Positions 1 through 5,307 of a DNA stretch of 5,307 nt are shown here, piece by piece; the stretch's first letter is position 1, and every line of letters starts with the position of its first letter. The notes beneath the pieces were generated by a model, which saw nothing but the letters and a program-made list of their open reading frames with translations, did not search any database and had not been told where the DNA came from. The DNA is taken from assembly GCA_945867725.1 (NCBI GenBank), contig CAMBJI010000165.1, forward strand, positions 1 through 5,307. Reading direction: 5' to 3'. This stretch comes from Bordetella parapertussis. GTDB lineage: Bacteria; Pseudomonadota; Gammaproteobacteria; Burkholderiales; Burkholderiaceae_D. The translations under genes and the position numbers were made by a program.

Positions 1-759
1 ATCGATCGCAGCAGACCAGAGTTTGCCGGCAAATTTGGCCAATAGCTCGAACTGACCTTCGCGGTCTTCGTAGGCAGCGACCGGCGCGAGAAAGTCACGC
101 GGATTAGCCAGGCCATTCGCACCAATCGGACCCAGATCAGGCAGACGCAAGAGCTGCCCGTAATTTTCGCAGACATAACCGCGCGCACTGTCCGCTTTCA
201 AATCCACAGCAAAGCGCACACCGCGAGGGACTACCGCGATCTCGCCGGGCGCGATATCCAGCACGCCGAATTCAGTGCGCAATGACAAGGCGCCCTGCTG
301 CGGCACGATGAGCAGTTCACCATCGGCGTTGTAAAAGAAACGATCCTGCATCGAACGATTCGCTGCATACACATGGATAGCAACGCCGATCTGACTATCA
401 GCACTACCATTACCAGCGATCGTAATCAGTCCTTCAATAAAATCTGCGGACACCGATGGAATGGGAAAAGGATTCCAGCGTAATTGATTGGGTGAAGCAG
501 AAAGCTCAGTGAAAGGTCCGGATTGCAGCGTCGGATGAAATACTTTCGCAAACGGCTGATGCATGGCCGCAGGACGTATCCGATACAACCAGCTGCGCTG
601 ATTATCCAAACGTGGCGCGGTGAATGCAGTACCCGAGAGTTGTTCTGCGTAGAGACCATGCGCCACCTTCTGAGGTGAATTCTGACCGGCAGGCAGCGCA
701 CCGGGGATGGCCTCGGTTGCAAATTCATTGCCAAAGCCCGACTGATAAGTTCTGCTCAT
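1..759 (-). CDS. hmgA: Homogentisate 1,2-dioxygenase, N-terminal part (cut by window edge)
   Basis: This enzyme opens the ring of homogentisate with O2 to give maleylacetoacetate, using a cytoplasmic non-haem Fe(II), in the homogentisate branch of tyrosine, phenylalanine and hydroxyphenylacetate breakdown. The frame is open for exactly 253 codons from the ATG at 759 to the left edge; the family is usually about 430-440 residues, so the C-terminal 40 percent is missing here. Family hallmarks are visible: [11 protein letters not shown] at residues 7-17, then [27 protein letters not shown] and RSWLYRIRP in the first 65 residues, and [14 protein letters not shown] at 210-223. The iron ligands (two His and one Glu in the family) lie in the unseen C-terminal domain, so activity cannot be judged. 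The start is supported by AGGAG at 765-769, five bases upstream. It is the last operon gene in view, 24 bases after the DUF2783 gene. Confidence 0.97.
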   Translation of the reverse strand, partial: MSRTYQSGFGNEFATEAIPGALPAGQNSPQKVAHGLYAEQLSGTAFTAPRLDNQRSWLYRIRPAAMHQPFAKVFHPTLQSGPFTELSASPNQLRWNPFPIPSVSADFIEGLITIAGNGSADSQIGVAIHVYAANRSMQDRFFYNADGELLIVPQQGALSLRTEFGVLDIAPGEIAVVPRGVRFAVDLKADSARGYVCENYGQLLRLPDLGPIGANGLANPRDFLAPVAAYEDREGQFELLAKFAGKLWSAAID

Positions 760-783
760 GCGCTCTCCTGACTAAAATGGCGC

Positions 784-978
784 TTAGGGTTCGGTGCGCG
801 CATGACTCATCGCTTCGCGTAAGACCTGCGTATCGCCAATGTGGTTGGCAAGCAGCAGAATCAATCGCGCATTTACAGCCTGACTTTGCGCCTCATCGAG
901 ATCGCGGTGCATATCGATCAGCGCCTCGTAAAAATCATCCGGATTAGCCATATTTGGCGCAGTGATCAATGTGCTCAA
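784..978 (-). CDS. mhaB: DUF2783 small protein, probable MhaB-like coupling protein
   Basis: This 64-residue protein, predicted to be largely helical, carries the core DDFYEALIDMHRDL followed by QAVNARLILLLANHIGD, which I recognise as DUF2783. In Pseudomonas putida the 3-hydroxyphenylacetate 6-hydroxylase consists of a flavoprotein of about 62 kDa (MhaA) and a coupling protein of about 6 kDa (MhaB). The size and position of this gene fit MhaB, but that assignment is inference. I chose a TTG start at 976-978: it overlaps the stop of the hydroxylase gene as TTGA and has AGGAG eight bases upstream. The protein then begins MSTLITAPNMANPDD. A longer form from the ATG at 1011 would overlap the upstream gene by 37 bases and lacks a comparable ribosome site. 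A shorter form from the ATG at 951 would drop nine residues. There is no signal peptide or membrane segment, so it is expected to be cytoplasmic. Confidence 0.85.
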   Translation of the reverse strand: MSTLITAPNMANPDDFYEALIDMHRDLDEAQSQAVNARLILLLANHIGDTQVLREAMSHARTEP

Positions 979-2690
979 GACTGTAGCTCCTGGCCGCTCG
1001 CGCGACGCCATGCTGCCATCACGCGGGTCGGATCAAATTCGCGCCAGCGCGCAGCCACGTGTTGATCGGGTCGCAATAAATAAGTCGTACCTGGGCGTCC
1101 ATCGAAACGTGCGGCGAGCAATCCGTCCACGTCTACCACCGCATTCACATGCGGCGACGTCGATGCACCCGCTGGCAGCACTTGCAATACCGTCGCTTCT
1201 AATATCTCGGCTGCAGGAATATAGGCGTCTGTGAACAGTACTGTCGTGAAGCGGTCACCTACTTGCTGCAAAAACCAGTGGCGCTCGCCATTCGCATTGA
1301 CAACTGGCGCATCTGCGACCGGAGCACCCGGGCACATTCGTCCTGCAAAACTATCCGAGTCCGGCGTATTCAACGGTGAATTAAAATAAGTCGATGGCGT
1401 CGACAGACGACCGCTGTTGACCAACTTTTGTGCAAACGCGTGATGCTTTGAAAGCGATAACACGGCATCACGAAAGACACGGCTGATCGCGCTTTTTGGT
1501 GTAATGAAATCCGTTGCGCGTGTGGAGTTCAGAATATTTTCATCCGCTGCATATTCGCGCTCGACACCATAGGTATCCAGCAGGGATACAGGCGCTTCGC
1601 CACGCAGCACTAGTCCCAGCTTCCAGCCCAGATTGTCGGCATCCTGCACACCGCTGTTGGCGCCGCGCGCACCGAACGGCGATACGCCATGTGCCGCGTC
1701 ACCAGCAAAGATAACGCGGCCATGACGAAATTTTTCCATGCGCATGCACGCGAAAGTGTAGACACTCACCCATTCCAGATCGAACTCGACATCGTTTCCC
1801 AGCAGCGCACGCACACGGGGAATAACGCGCTCCGGTGTTTTTTCAAGTTCAGGATCTGCATCCCAACCCAACTGAAAATCAATGCGCCAGACATCATCGG
1901 CTTCGCGGTGCAAGAGCACCGATTGATTCGGATGAAACGGAGGATCAAACCAGAACCAACGCTCGGCCGGAAAAGGCGCTTTCATTTTTACATCCGCGAT
2001 CAGAAAACGGTCTTGAAAAACACGACCCTTACTCTCCAAATTCAGCATGCCCCGCACTGGACTGCGCGCACCATCCGCGGCGATCACATAATCAGCGCTC
2101 AGCGCGTAACTGCCATCGGGCGTGGTAACGGTGACATTGACCTTGGTGTCGGTGTTTTGTAATTGCGTGACTTTGCTTTTCCAGCGGATATCGAGATTCG
2201 GGTACTTACTTGCGCATTCGTGCAAATATCCCTCGAGGTAATACTGCTGCAAATTGACGAATGCAGGTCGGTGATGTCCCTCTTCAGGCAGCAGATTGAA
2301 CTGGTATACGGGTTCATCTTTGAAAAACACCTTACCCACATTCCAGGACTCACCCTTGTCAACCACCCTGTCGCCGCAACCCAGCCTATCCAGCACTTCG
2401 AGCGTACGTTTTGCATAACAGAGCGCACGCGATCCACCCGACAAGCAATCATCGTCATCCAGCAAAACGACTTGCAAACCCTGTCGCGCAAGATCAATCG
2501 CCGTCACCAGACCGACCGGTCCGGCACCGACCACCACCACCGAGTAGTGTGTAGAGGACGATTGTCCGAAATCCGGCGGACGCTGGTACGAAAACCGAAG
2601 GGTTTGGTAATCCGTTGGCATGCGATTTACGGCATTGTGAACGTGCGGCGCACTATTTTTATTCATGCGACTGTCAGTGGACGTACTCAT
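975..2690 (-). CDS. mhaA: FAD-dependent aromatic hydroxylase, probable 3-hydroxyphenylacetate 6-hydroxylase flavoprotein
   Basis: This is a 571-residue class A flavoprotein monooxygenase of the PheA/TfdB/MhpA type. The FAD-binding Rossmann motif GAGPVG is at residues 55-60, with acidic DDDD at 78-81 closing the second strand. The DG motif (AADGARSPVR) is at 204-213, and the GD motif (FAGDAAHGVSPFGARG) at 328-343. A thioredoxin-like C-terminal domain runs from about 440 to the end and includes YLLRPDQHVAARW. The likely reaction is NAD(P)H- and O2-dependent hydroxylation of 3-hydroxyphenylacetate to homogentisate. That substrate is inferred from the adjacent DUF2783 gene and hmgA, not from active-site residues; an MhpA-like phenol substrate is the main alternative. 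I chose the ATG at 2690 because it overlaps the upstream stop as TGATG, implying reinitiation; no good ribosome site is visible. A GTG at 2711 and internal ATGs at 2666 and 2621 are less attractive. About 25 N-terminal residues precede the part that looks conserved (from near LRFSYQRPPDF). Confidence 0.9.
   Translation of the reverse strand: MSTSTDSRMNKNSAPHVHNAVNRMPTDYQTLRFSYQRPPDFGQSSSTHYSVVVVGAGPVGLVTAIDLARQGLQVVLLDDDDCLSGGSRALCYAKRTLEVLDRLGCGDRVVDKGESWNVGKVFFKDEPVYQFNLLPEEGHHRPAFVNLQQYYLEGYLHECASKYPNLDIRWKSKVTQLQNTDTKVNVTVTTPDGSYALSADYVIAADGARSPVRGMLNLESKGRVFQDRFLIADVKMKAPFPAERWFWFDPPFHPNQSVLLHREADDVWRIDFQLGWDADPELEKTPERVIPRVRALLGNDVEFDLEWVSVYTFACMRMEKFRHGRVIFAGDAAHGVSPFGARGANSGVQDADNLGWKLGLVLRGEAPVSLLDTYGVEREYAADENILNSTRATDFITPKSAISRVFRDAVLSLSKHHAFAQKLVNSGRLSTPSTYFNSPLNTPDSDSFAGRMCPGAPVADAPVVNANGERHWFLQQVGDRFTTVLFTDAYIPAAEILEATVLQVLPAGASTSPHVNAVVDVDGLLAARFDGRPGTTYLLRPDQHVAARWREFDPTRVMAAWRRASGQELQS
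987..991 (-). promoter_or_regulatory. Ribosome binding site that decides the TTG start of the DUF2783 gene
   Basis: On the minus strand the sequence AGGAG lies inside the last codons of the hydroxylase gene, eight bases before the TTG at 978-976. The spacing is ideal for that start, too close to the ATG at 1011 to serve it (it lies downstream of it), and much too far for the ATG at 951. Confidence 0.7.
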
Positions 2691-3652
2691 CAGGATTGCA
2701 GCGCATCCCACATCGCCTTGTCTCGCTCTGCAGTCCAGATGCGCGGATGCTTGATGCCACTGGCCTCATCAACGGCACGCGTTACATCAAACGGCAGGCA
2801 ATGCTCGTAAATGAAGACATGACCAAACTTGCTATCCATGTGGGAGCGTACATGCGCCATCGCTGCCTTGAGATCATGACCGGCCTGCACCGCTTCCTTC
2901 GCGCTGCGCAAGAGCGTTGAAACAAAATCTTTCGTGTAGTCGAGACCTTCATTGACCCTGGCAGAGGTAGTCAGTGCAGGACCACGACCGGGTACCAGTT
3001 TTTCCGCACCCATGCTGCGCAGAATTTCGAGCGTCTCTGGCCATTCTTCAAGTTGCGCGTCACCGGTGTAAGCCGCCGCATCAAATTCCACCAGATCGCC
3101 TGAAAACAAAACCTTTTGCGATGGTATCCAGACGATGGTGTCGCCCTTGGTATGCCCCATGCCGACATGCATGATTTTTACTTCGAGCTTGCCCATGAAT
3201 ACCGTGAGTTCACGCTCAAAAACCAGCGTAGGCCAAGTGAGCCCCGGTACCGATTCCACGCCTGCGAACAAACGCGGGAAACGATCGATTTCGGATTTCA
3301 TATCCTGCTCGCCACGCTCAACGATCAACTCATAGGTGCCGCGCGAAGCGATCACTTGCTGCGCACCTTCGTTGAAATAAGCGGAAGCACCAAGCACGCG
3401 CACCGCGTGGTAGTGCGTGAGAGTGACGTACTTGATCGGCAGGTCGGTGATTTCGCGTATGTGTTTGATCAGCGCCTGCGCCATCACTGGCGTGGCCGTG
3501 GTGTCGATCACCATCACGGCGTCATCGCCGATGATCACACCAGAGTTCGGATCACCCTCGGCGGTATACGCATACGCATTGTCCGACAGCTTGATAAAAC
3601 TGGTTTTCTTCTCCTGCAGATCAGCCTGCGATGCAAAAGGTTTGGCGCTCAT
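2690..3652 (-). CDS. MBL-fold metallo-hydrolase with a reduced metal site, first gene of the operon
   Basis: This 320-residue protein has the metallo-beta-lactamase fold. The first motif reads THYHAVR at residues 79-85, where classical members have HxHxDH: His80 and His82 are kept, but Asp and His are replaced by Val84 and Arg85. Later motifs are GHTKGD at 166-171 (His167) and FSGDLVE at 183-189 (Asp186). VPGRG at 220-224 has Arg223 where many members have a ligand His. A three-His site plus Asp186 could hold one metal, while the second site appears lost. The C-terminus contains IYEHCLPFDV and PRIWTAERD. No signal peptide is evident, so it is probably cytoplasmic. I recall relatives beside hmgA-type clusters in Burkholderiales, but know no proven reaction. 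The start at 3652 has GGAG at 3658-3661, five bases upstream; the in-frame ATG at 3679 lacks this. Its stop overlaps the hydroxylase start by one base. Confidence 0.9.
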   Translation of the reverse strand: MSAKPFASQADLQEKKTSFIKLSDNAYAYTAEGDPNSGVIIGDDAVMVIDTTATPVMAQALIKHIREITDLPIKYVTLTHYHAVRVLGASAYFNEGAQQVIASRGTYELIVERGEQDMKSEIDRFPRLFAGVESVPGLTWPTLVFERELTVFMGKLEVKIMHVGMGHTKGDTIVWIPSQKVLFSGDLVEFDAAAYTGDAQLEEWPETLEILRSMGAEKLVPGRGPALTTSARVNEGLDYTKDFVSTLLRSAKEAVQAGHDLKAAMAHVRSHMDSKFGHVFIYEHCLPFDVTRAVDEASGIKHPRIWTAERDKAMWDALQS

Positions 3653-3824
3653 GAGGTCTCCGTGGATTCGGTCAGGCATAACGTGGGCCTGACGAAGGGT
3701 TGTCTTGTCTGGGAATAAGAAGGAGGTTAGGATAGAATTTGTTCCTCGTCAACTAATTAGATATTAACGAATTGTTTTCATTAATGTAATATCCACAACC
3801 CTACTGATTACGGCAAACATATCC
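3653..3824. promoter_or_regulatory. Divergent control region between the aromatic operon and the IclR-type gene
   Basis: This 172-base gap separates the divergent starts at 3652 (minus) and 3825 (plus). Its centre, about 3735-3800, is clearly more AT-rich than the flanking genes. Toward the regulator, TTAACG (3764-3769) and TAATAT (3787-3792) are 17 bases apart and could be -35 and -10 boxes. Toward the operon there are two weak options on the minus strand. One is ATTACA (3790-3785) with TAATAT (3766-3761), spacing 18. The other is TTGACG (3752-3747) with TAACCT (3729-3724), spacing 17. All boxes are imperfect, so the promoters are only candidates. The region is the obvious place for the IclR-family protein to bind and control both itself and the operon. 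Confidence 0.6.
3753..3793. repeat. Cluster of short palindromes, candidate operator
   Basis: Two perfect 8-bp palindromes, CTAATTAG at 3753-3760 and CATTAATG at 3779-3786, have centres 26 bases apart. They are interleaved with a 7-bp perfect inverted repeat, GATATTA at 3760-3766 and TAATATC at 3787-3793, separated by 20 bases. An imperfect dyad, AAC-GAATT-GTT, lies between at 3766-3776. IclR-family proteins commonly bind short palindromes close to divergent promoters, so this is a candidate operator. AT-rich DNA produces such palindromes by chance fairly often, which limits confidence. Confidence 0.4.
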
Positions 3825-4604
3825 ATGGAAAAAAGCCGGCGCGGCATACAGTCGATAGAAACGGGCGGTCGCTTGCTCACGACTCTGGCCGAGGAAGGTG
3901 GCCCGATGAGTCTGGGTGATCTGGCGAAAAAGGCGGGTATGCCCGCCGCGAAGGCGCATCCGTATTTGGTGAGCTTCGCCAGCTTTGGCCTGATCGAACA
4001 AAACCCGCTGACGGGCCGCTATGAGTTGGGGCCGTTTGCGCTGCAAATGGGACTGATTAGTCTTCAGCGGCTGGATCCGGTGCGCATCGCCATCCCGATG
4101 GTGACCTCATTGACGGCGGACATCGATCAGACGGTCGGTCTCTCGGTCCTCGGCAATCAGGGTCCGACCATCATCTATATCAGCGAATCGAGCTATCCCA
4201 TCCATGTGAACATGCGCACCGGTACCGTGATGTCGATACAGTCGACGGCGACTGGTCGGGTATTCGCTGCCTACCTGCCACCGAAACAAGTTGAACGGAT
4301 GATTGAACAGGAAAATCGCAACGGTGTGGCCGCGGGCTTTGGCGCACAAGGCATGAAGCGCGCTGCGATGGAAACGCTGCTGGCCGATGTGCGCAAGCGC
4401 GGCATGGCGCGCGTGATGGGTGAGCCCATACCCGGCATCAATGCCATTTGTGCACCTGTCTTCGAGCATACGGGCGCAATTCGTTTGGGCATTACTGCCA
4501 TAGGACCCGCAGGCAACTTTGATGCTGGCTGGCAGGGTGAGATCGCCCAAAAAGTACTCGCTTGCGCGCAAGAGATCTCGAAACGGCTCGGATACGAAGC
4601 TTGA
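3825..4604 (+). CDS. IclR-family transcriptional regulator, probable regulator of the homogentisate operon
   Basis: This 259-residue protein has the standard IclR layout. An N-terminal winged helix spans about residues 7-70 (GIQSIETGGRLL, then SLGDLAKKAGMPAAKAHPYL and the wing GRYELGP). A ligand-binding GAF-like domain runs from about 85 to 255 and includes NMRTGTVMSIQSTATGRVFAAY and PGINAICAPVF near its end. It should bind DNA as a dimer or tetramer and respond to a small aromatic acid. HmgR, the homogentisate-responsive repressor of Pseudomonas putida, is also an IclR protein and is the closest functional model, but orthology is not shown, so no symbol is given. It is transcribed divergently from the operon across a 172-base gap. 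The ATG at 3825 gives the usual N-terminal length; the bases before it (ACATATCC) contain no clear Shine-Dalgarno site, suggesting weak translation. Whether it represses or activates cannot be told. Confidence 0.93.
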   Translation: MEKSRRGIQSIETGGRLLTTLAEEGGPMSLGDLAKKAGMPAAKAHPYLVSFASFGLIEQNPLTGRYELGPFALQMGLISLQRLDPVRIAIPMVTSLTADIDQTVGLSVLGNQGPTIIYISESSYPIHVNMRTGTVMSIQSTATGRVFAAYLPPKQVERMIEQENRNGVAAGFGAQGMKRAAMETLLADVRKRGMARVMGEPIPGINAICAPVFEHTGAIRLGITAIGPAGNFDAGWQGEIAQKVLACAQEISKRLGYEA

Positions 4605-4684
4605 GTGCTCGCACGGGCGGCGGCAACACCCATCGCCCGAATCCGGTAAGATTTCCGGAAACTATGCACCGGAGACCCGCCTCG
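4605..4684 (+). other. Short spacer with a 10-bp palindrome before the exported-protein gene
   Basis: This 80-base gap follows the regulator's stop. It contains the perfect palindrome TTTCCGGAAA at 4652-4661 and a weak -10-like TAAGAT at 4647-4652 without a convincing -35 box. GGAG at 4671-4674, ten bases before the ATG at 4685, probably serves as ribosome binding site. No terminator hairpin with a T-run follows the regulator gene, so read-through into the next gene is possible. Confidence 0.45.
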
Positions 4685-5146
4685 ATGAAATCCCGTTTGT
4701 TCTGTCTTATGTTCGCCGCCGTCGCCTTGCCAGCCAGTGCCACCGAGTGGCAACTGGTCTCGGAAACCACAGAGCTCGACAAAGTCACTAGTTGGTACGT
4801 GGACATGGGCAGCATCGTGCATGAAGACGACTACATGCGCGCGTTTCTCCGCACCAGCTGGTCTACCCCGCAATATGCACCGGATAACACGGTGTATCAG
4901 TCATCCACCTACATTAATTATTTCGATTGCGATACACGCAGCATCGCATTTACGGCCAATATCTACTACCGCACTGAAGATCCCGTTGGCAAGCCTGTGC
5001 ATGAGGAGCCCAAAGTGGCATTGGAAAAGCTGCGCTTCCAGCAGGTCAAGCCAGGCTCTGCAGGCGATGCGCGCGTTGAGTTTGTCTGTAAATTCCGTTC
5101 AAAAAATTTCATGACACAACGACCCATCGTCGATGAACAGGGCTGA
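4685..5146 (+). CDS. Small exported protein resembling the surface-adhesin E family
   Basis: This 153-residue protein starts with a classic signal peptide: MKSR, a hydrophobic stretch LFCLMFAAVALP, and a signal peptidase I site ASA at residues 17-19 before TEW. There is no lipobox, so the mature protein of about 134 residues should be released to the periplasm or surface. The mature part begins WQLVSETTELDKVTSWYVD, continues with an aromatic-rich beta-type sequence (STYINYFDCDTRSIAF) and ends with a polar tail. This pattern, Trp near the start, a YVD strand and a DC motif, resembles the surface-adhesin E domain common in proteobacteria; I base this on sequence style, not a search. Cys82 and Cys135 are the only mature cysteines and could form a disulfide. 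I chose the ATG at 4685 because it places the signal peptide at the N-terminus; the frame is open upstream (ATGs at 4562 and 4664), but those starts would bury it. No link to the aromatic operon is apparent. Confidence 0.82.
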   Translation: MKSRLFCLMFAAVALPASATEWQLVSETTELDKVTSWYVDMGSIVHEDDYMRAFLRTSWSTPQYAPDNTVYQSSTYINYFDCDTRSIAFTANIYYRTEDPVGKPVHEEPKVALEKLRFQQVKPGSAGDARVEFVCKFRSKNFMTQRPIVDEQG

Positions 5147-5249
5147 TCGCGCAGCTCTATCGATCTGGACAGACCAACGGCTTGTCTGAGAACGAAGGCA
5201 TGAAAAGCCAAGCCCTGAAGGCAGGAAGTTAACTGAAAAACGCTGACGA
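5147..5249. other. Noncoding stretch between the exported-protein gene and the terminator
   Basis: These 103 bases carry no convincing reading frame. A weak 5-bp stem, CAGAC at 5170-5174 with GTCTG at 5184-5188, is the only structure I noticed. The stretch appears to be the 3' untranslated region of the upstream gene. Confidence 0.4.
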
Positions 5250-5281
5250 AAAAAAACCGCAGATGAAGCTGCGGTTTTTTT
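5250..5281. terminator. Strong rho-independent terminator, probably bidirectional
   Basis: CCGCAG at 5257-5262 pairs perfectly with CTGCGG at 5269-5274 around the 6-base loop ATGAAG. The stem is flanked by an A-run at 5249-5256 and seven Ts at 5275-5281, so the hairpin can extend to 13 base pairs. On the plus strand the T-run follows the GC stem, fitting termination of the exported-protein transcript that ends at 5146. Symmetry of the A and T runs would let it also stop transcription arriving from the right. Confidence 0.93.
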
Positions 5282-5307
5282 AATGGCGATGAATACTCAG
5301 ACGCGAC

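Noticed and set aside
2163..2810. 215-codon plus-strand frame opposite the hydroxylase gene
   Set aside because: It lies wholly antisense to well-supported coding sequence, crosses the junction of two genes, and its protein shows no recognisable domain.
3116..3718. 200-codon plus-strand frame opposite the MBL-fold gene
   Set aside because: It is a shadow of a conserved gene on the other strand, rich in Arg and His as expected for an antisense frame, and has no motif.
3721..3726. AGGAGG on the plus strand in the divergent region, a perfect Shine-Dalgarno match
   Set aside because: No ATG or GTG follows at a usable distance and no reading frame continues, so it is probably chance.
4647..4661. 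TAAGAT plus TTTCCGGAAA as a regulated promoter for the exported-protein gene
   Set aside because: There is no acceptable -35 box at the right spacing, and a single 10-bp palindrome is not enough to call an operator.
4271..4873. 200-codon minus-strand frame spanning the regulator end and the exported-protein start
   Set aside because: It is antisense to two supported genes and their spacer, with a low-complexity composition and no domain.
5170..5188. Small stem CAGAC/GTCTG after the exported-protein gene
   Set aside because: Five base pairs with a nine-base loop and no T-run; too weak to call a terminator when a strong one lies at 5250-5281.
5297..5307. Possible 3' end of a convergent minus-strand gene, with a TGA at 5299-5297 close to the bidirectional hairpin
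   Set aside because: Only two to three codons are visible, so no coding evidence can be given. The hairpin's symmetry makes it plausible but not supportable from this window.

Overview
The window looks like chromosomal DNA from a proteobacterium, most likely a betaproteobacterium of the Burkholderiales. This is inferred from the gene combination, the mid-50s percent G+C impression and the residue style of the proteins, not from a database search. There is no sign of phage, transposon, CRISPR or RNA genes.

Positions 1-3652 hold four tightly packed minus-strand genes, read right to left. They are an MBL-fold hydrolase, a PheA/TfdB-type FAD hydroxylase, a tiny DUF2783 protein, and the N-terminal 253 codons of homogentisate 1,2-dioxygenase (hmgA), which runs off the left edge. 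The first three overlap at their stop/start codons (TGATG, then TTGA) and the fourth starts 24 bases further on, so they look like one translationally coupled operon. The flavoprotein plus small partner matches in size and context the two-component 3-hydroxyphenylacetate 6-hydroxylase MhaA/MhaB known from Pseudomonas putida. That enzyme makes homogentisate, and HmgA then opens its ring to maleylacetoacetate. The isomerase and fumarylacetoacetase needed to finish the route are not in view and may lie beyond position 1.

Positions 3653-3824 form an AT-rich divergent control region with short palindromes and an inverted repeat. Positions 3825-4604 encode, in the opposite direction, an IclR-family regulator that is the natural candidate to control the operon.

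Positions 4685-5146 encode a small exported protein resembling the surface-adhesin E family, unrelated to the aromatic pathway. A strong rho-independent hairpin follows at 5250-5281.

The least explained component is the MBL-fold protein. It keeps one metal site but has lost most of the second, and it sits first in the operon with no known step to perform.
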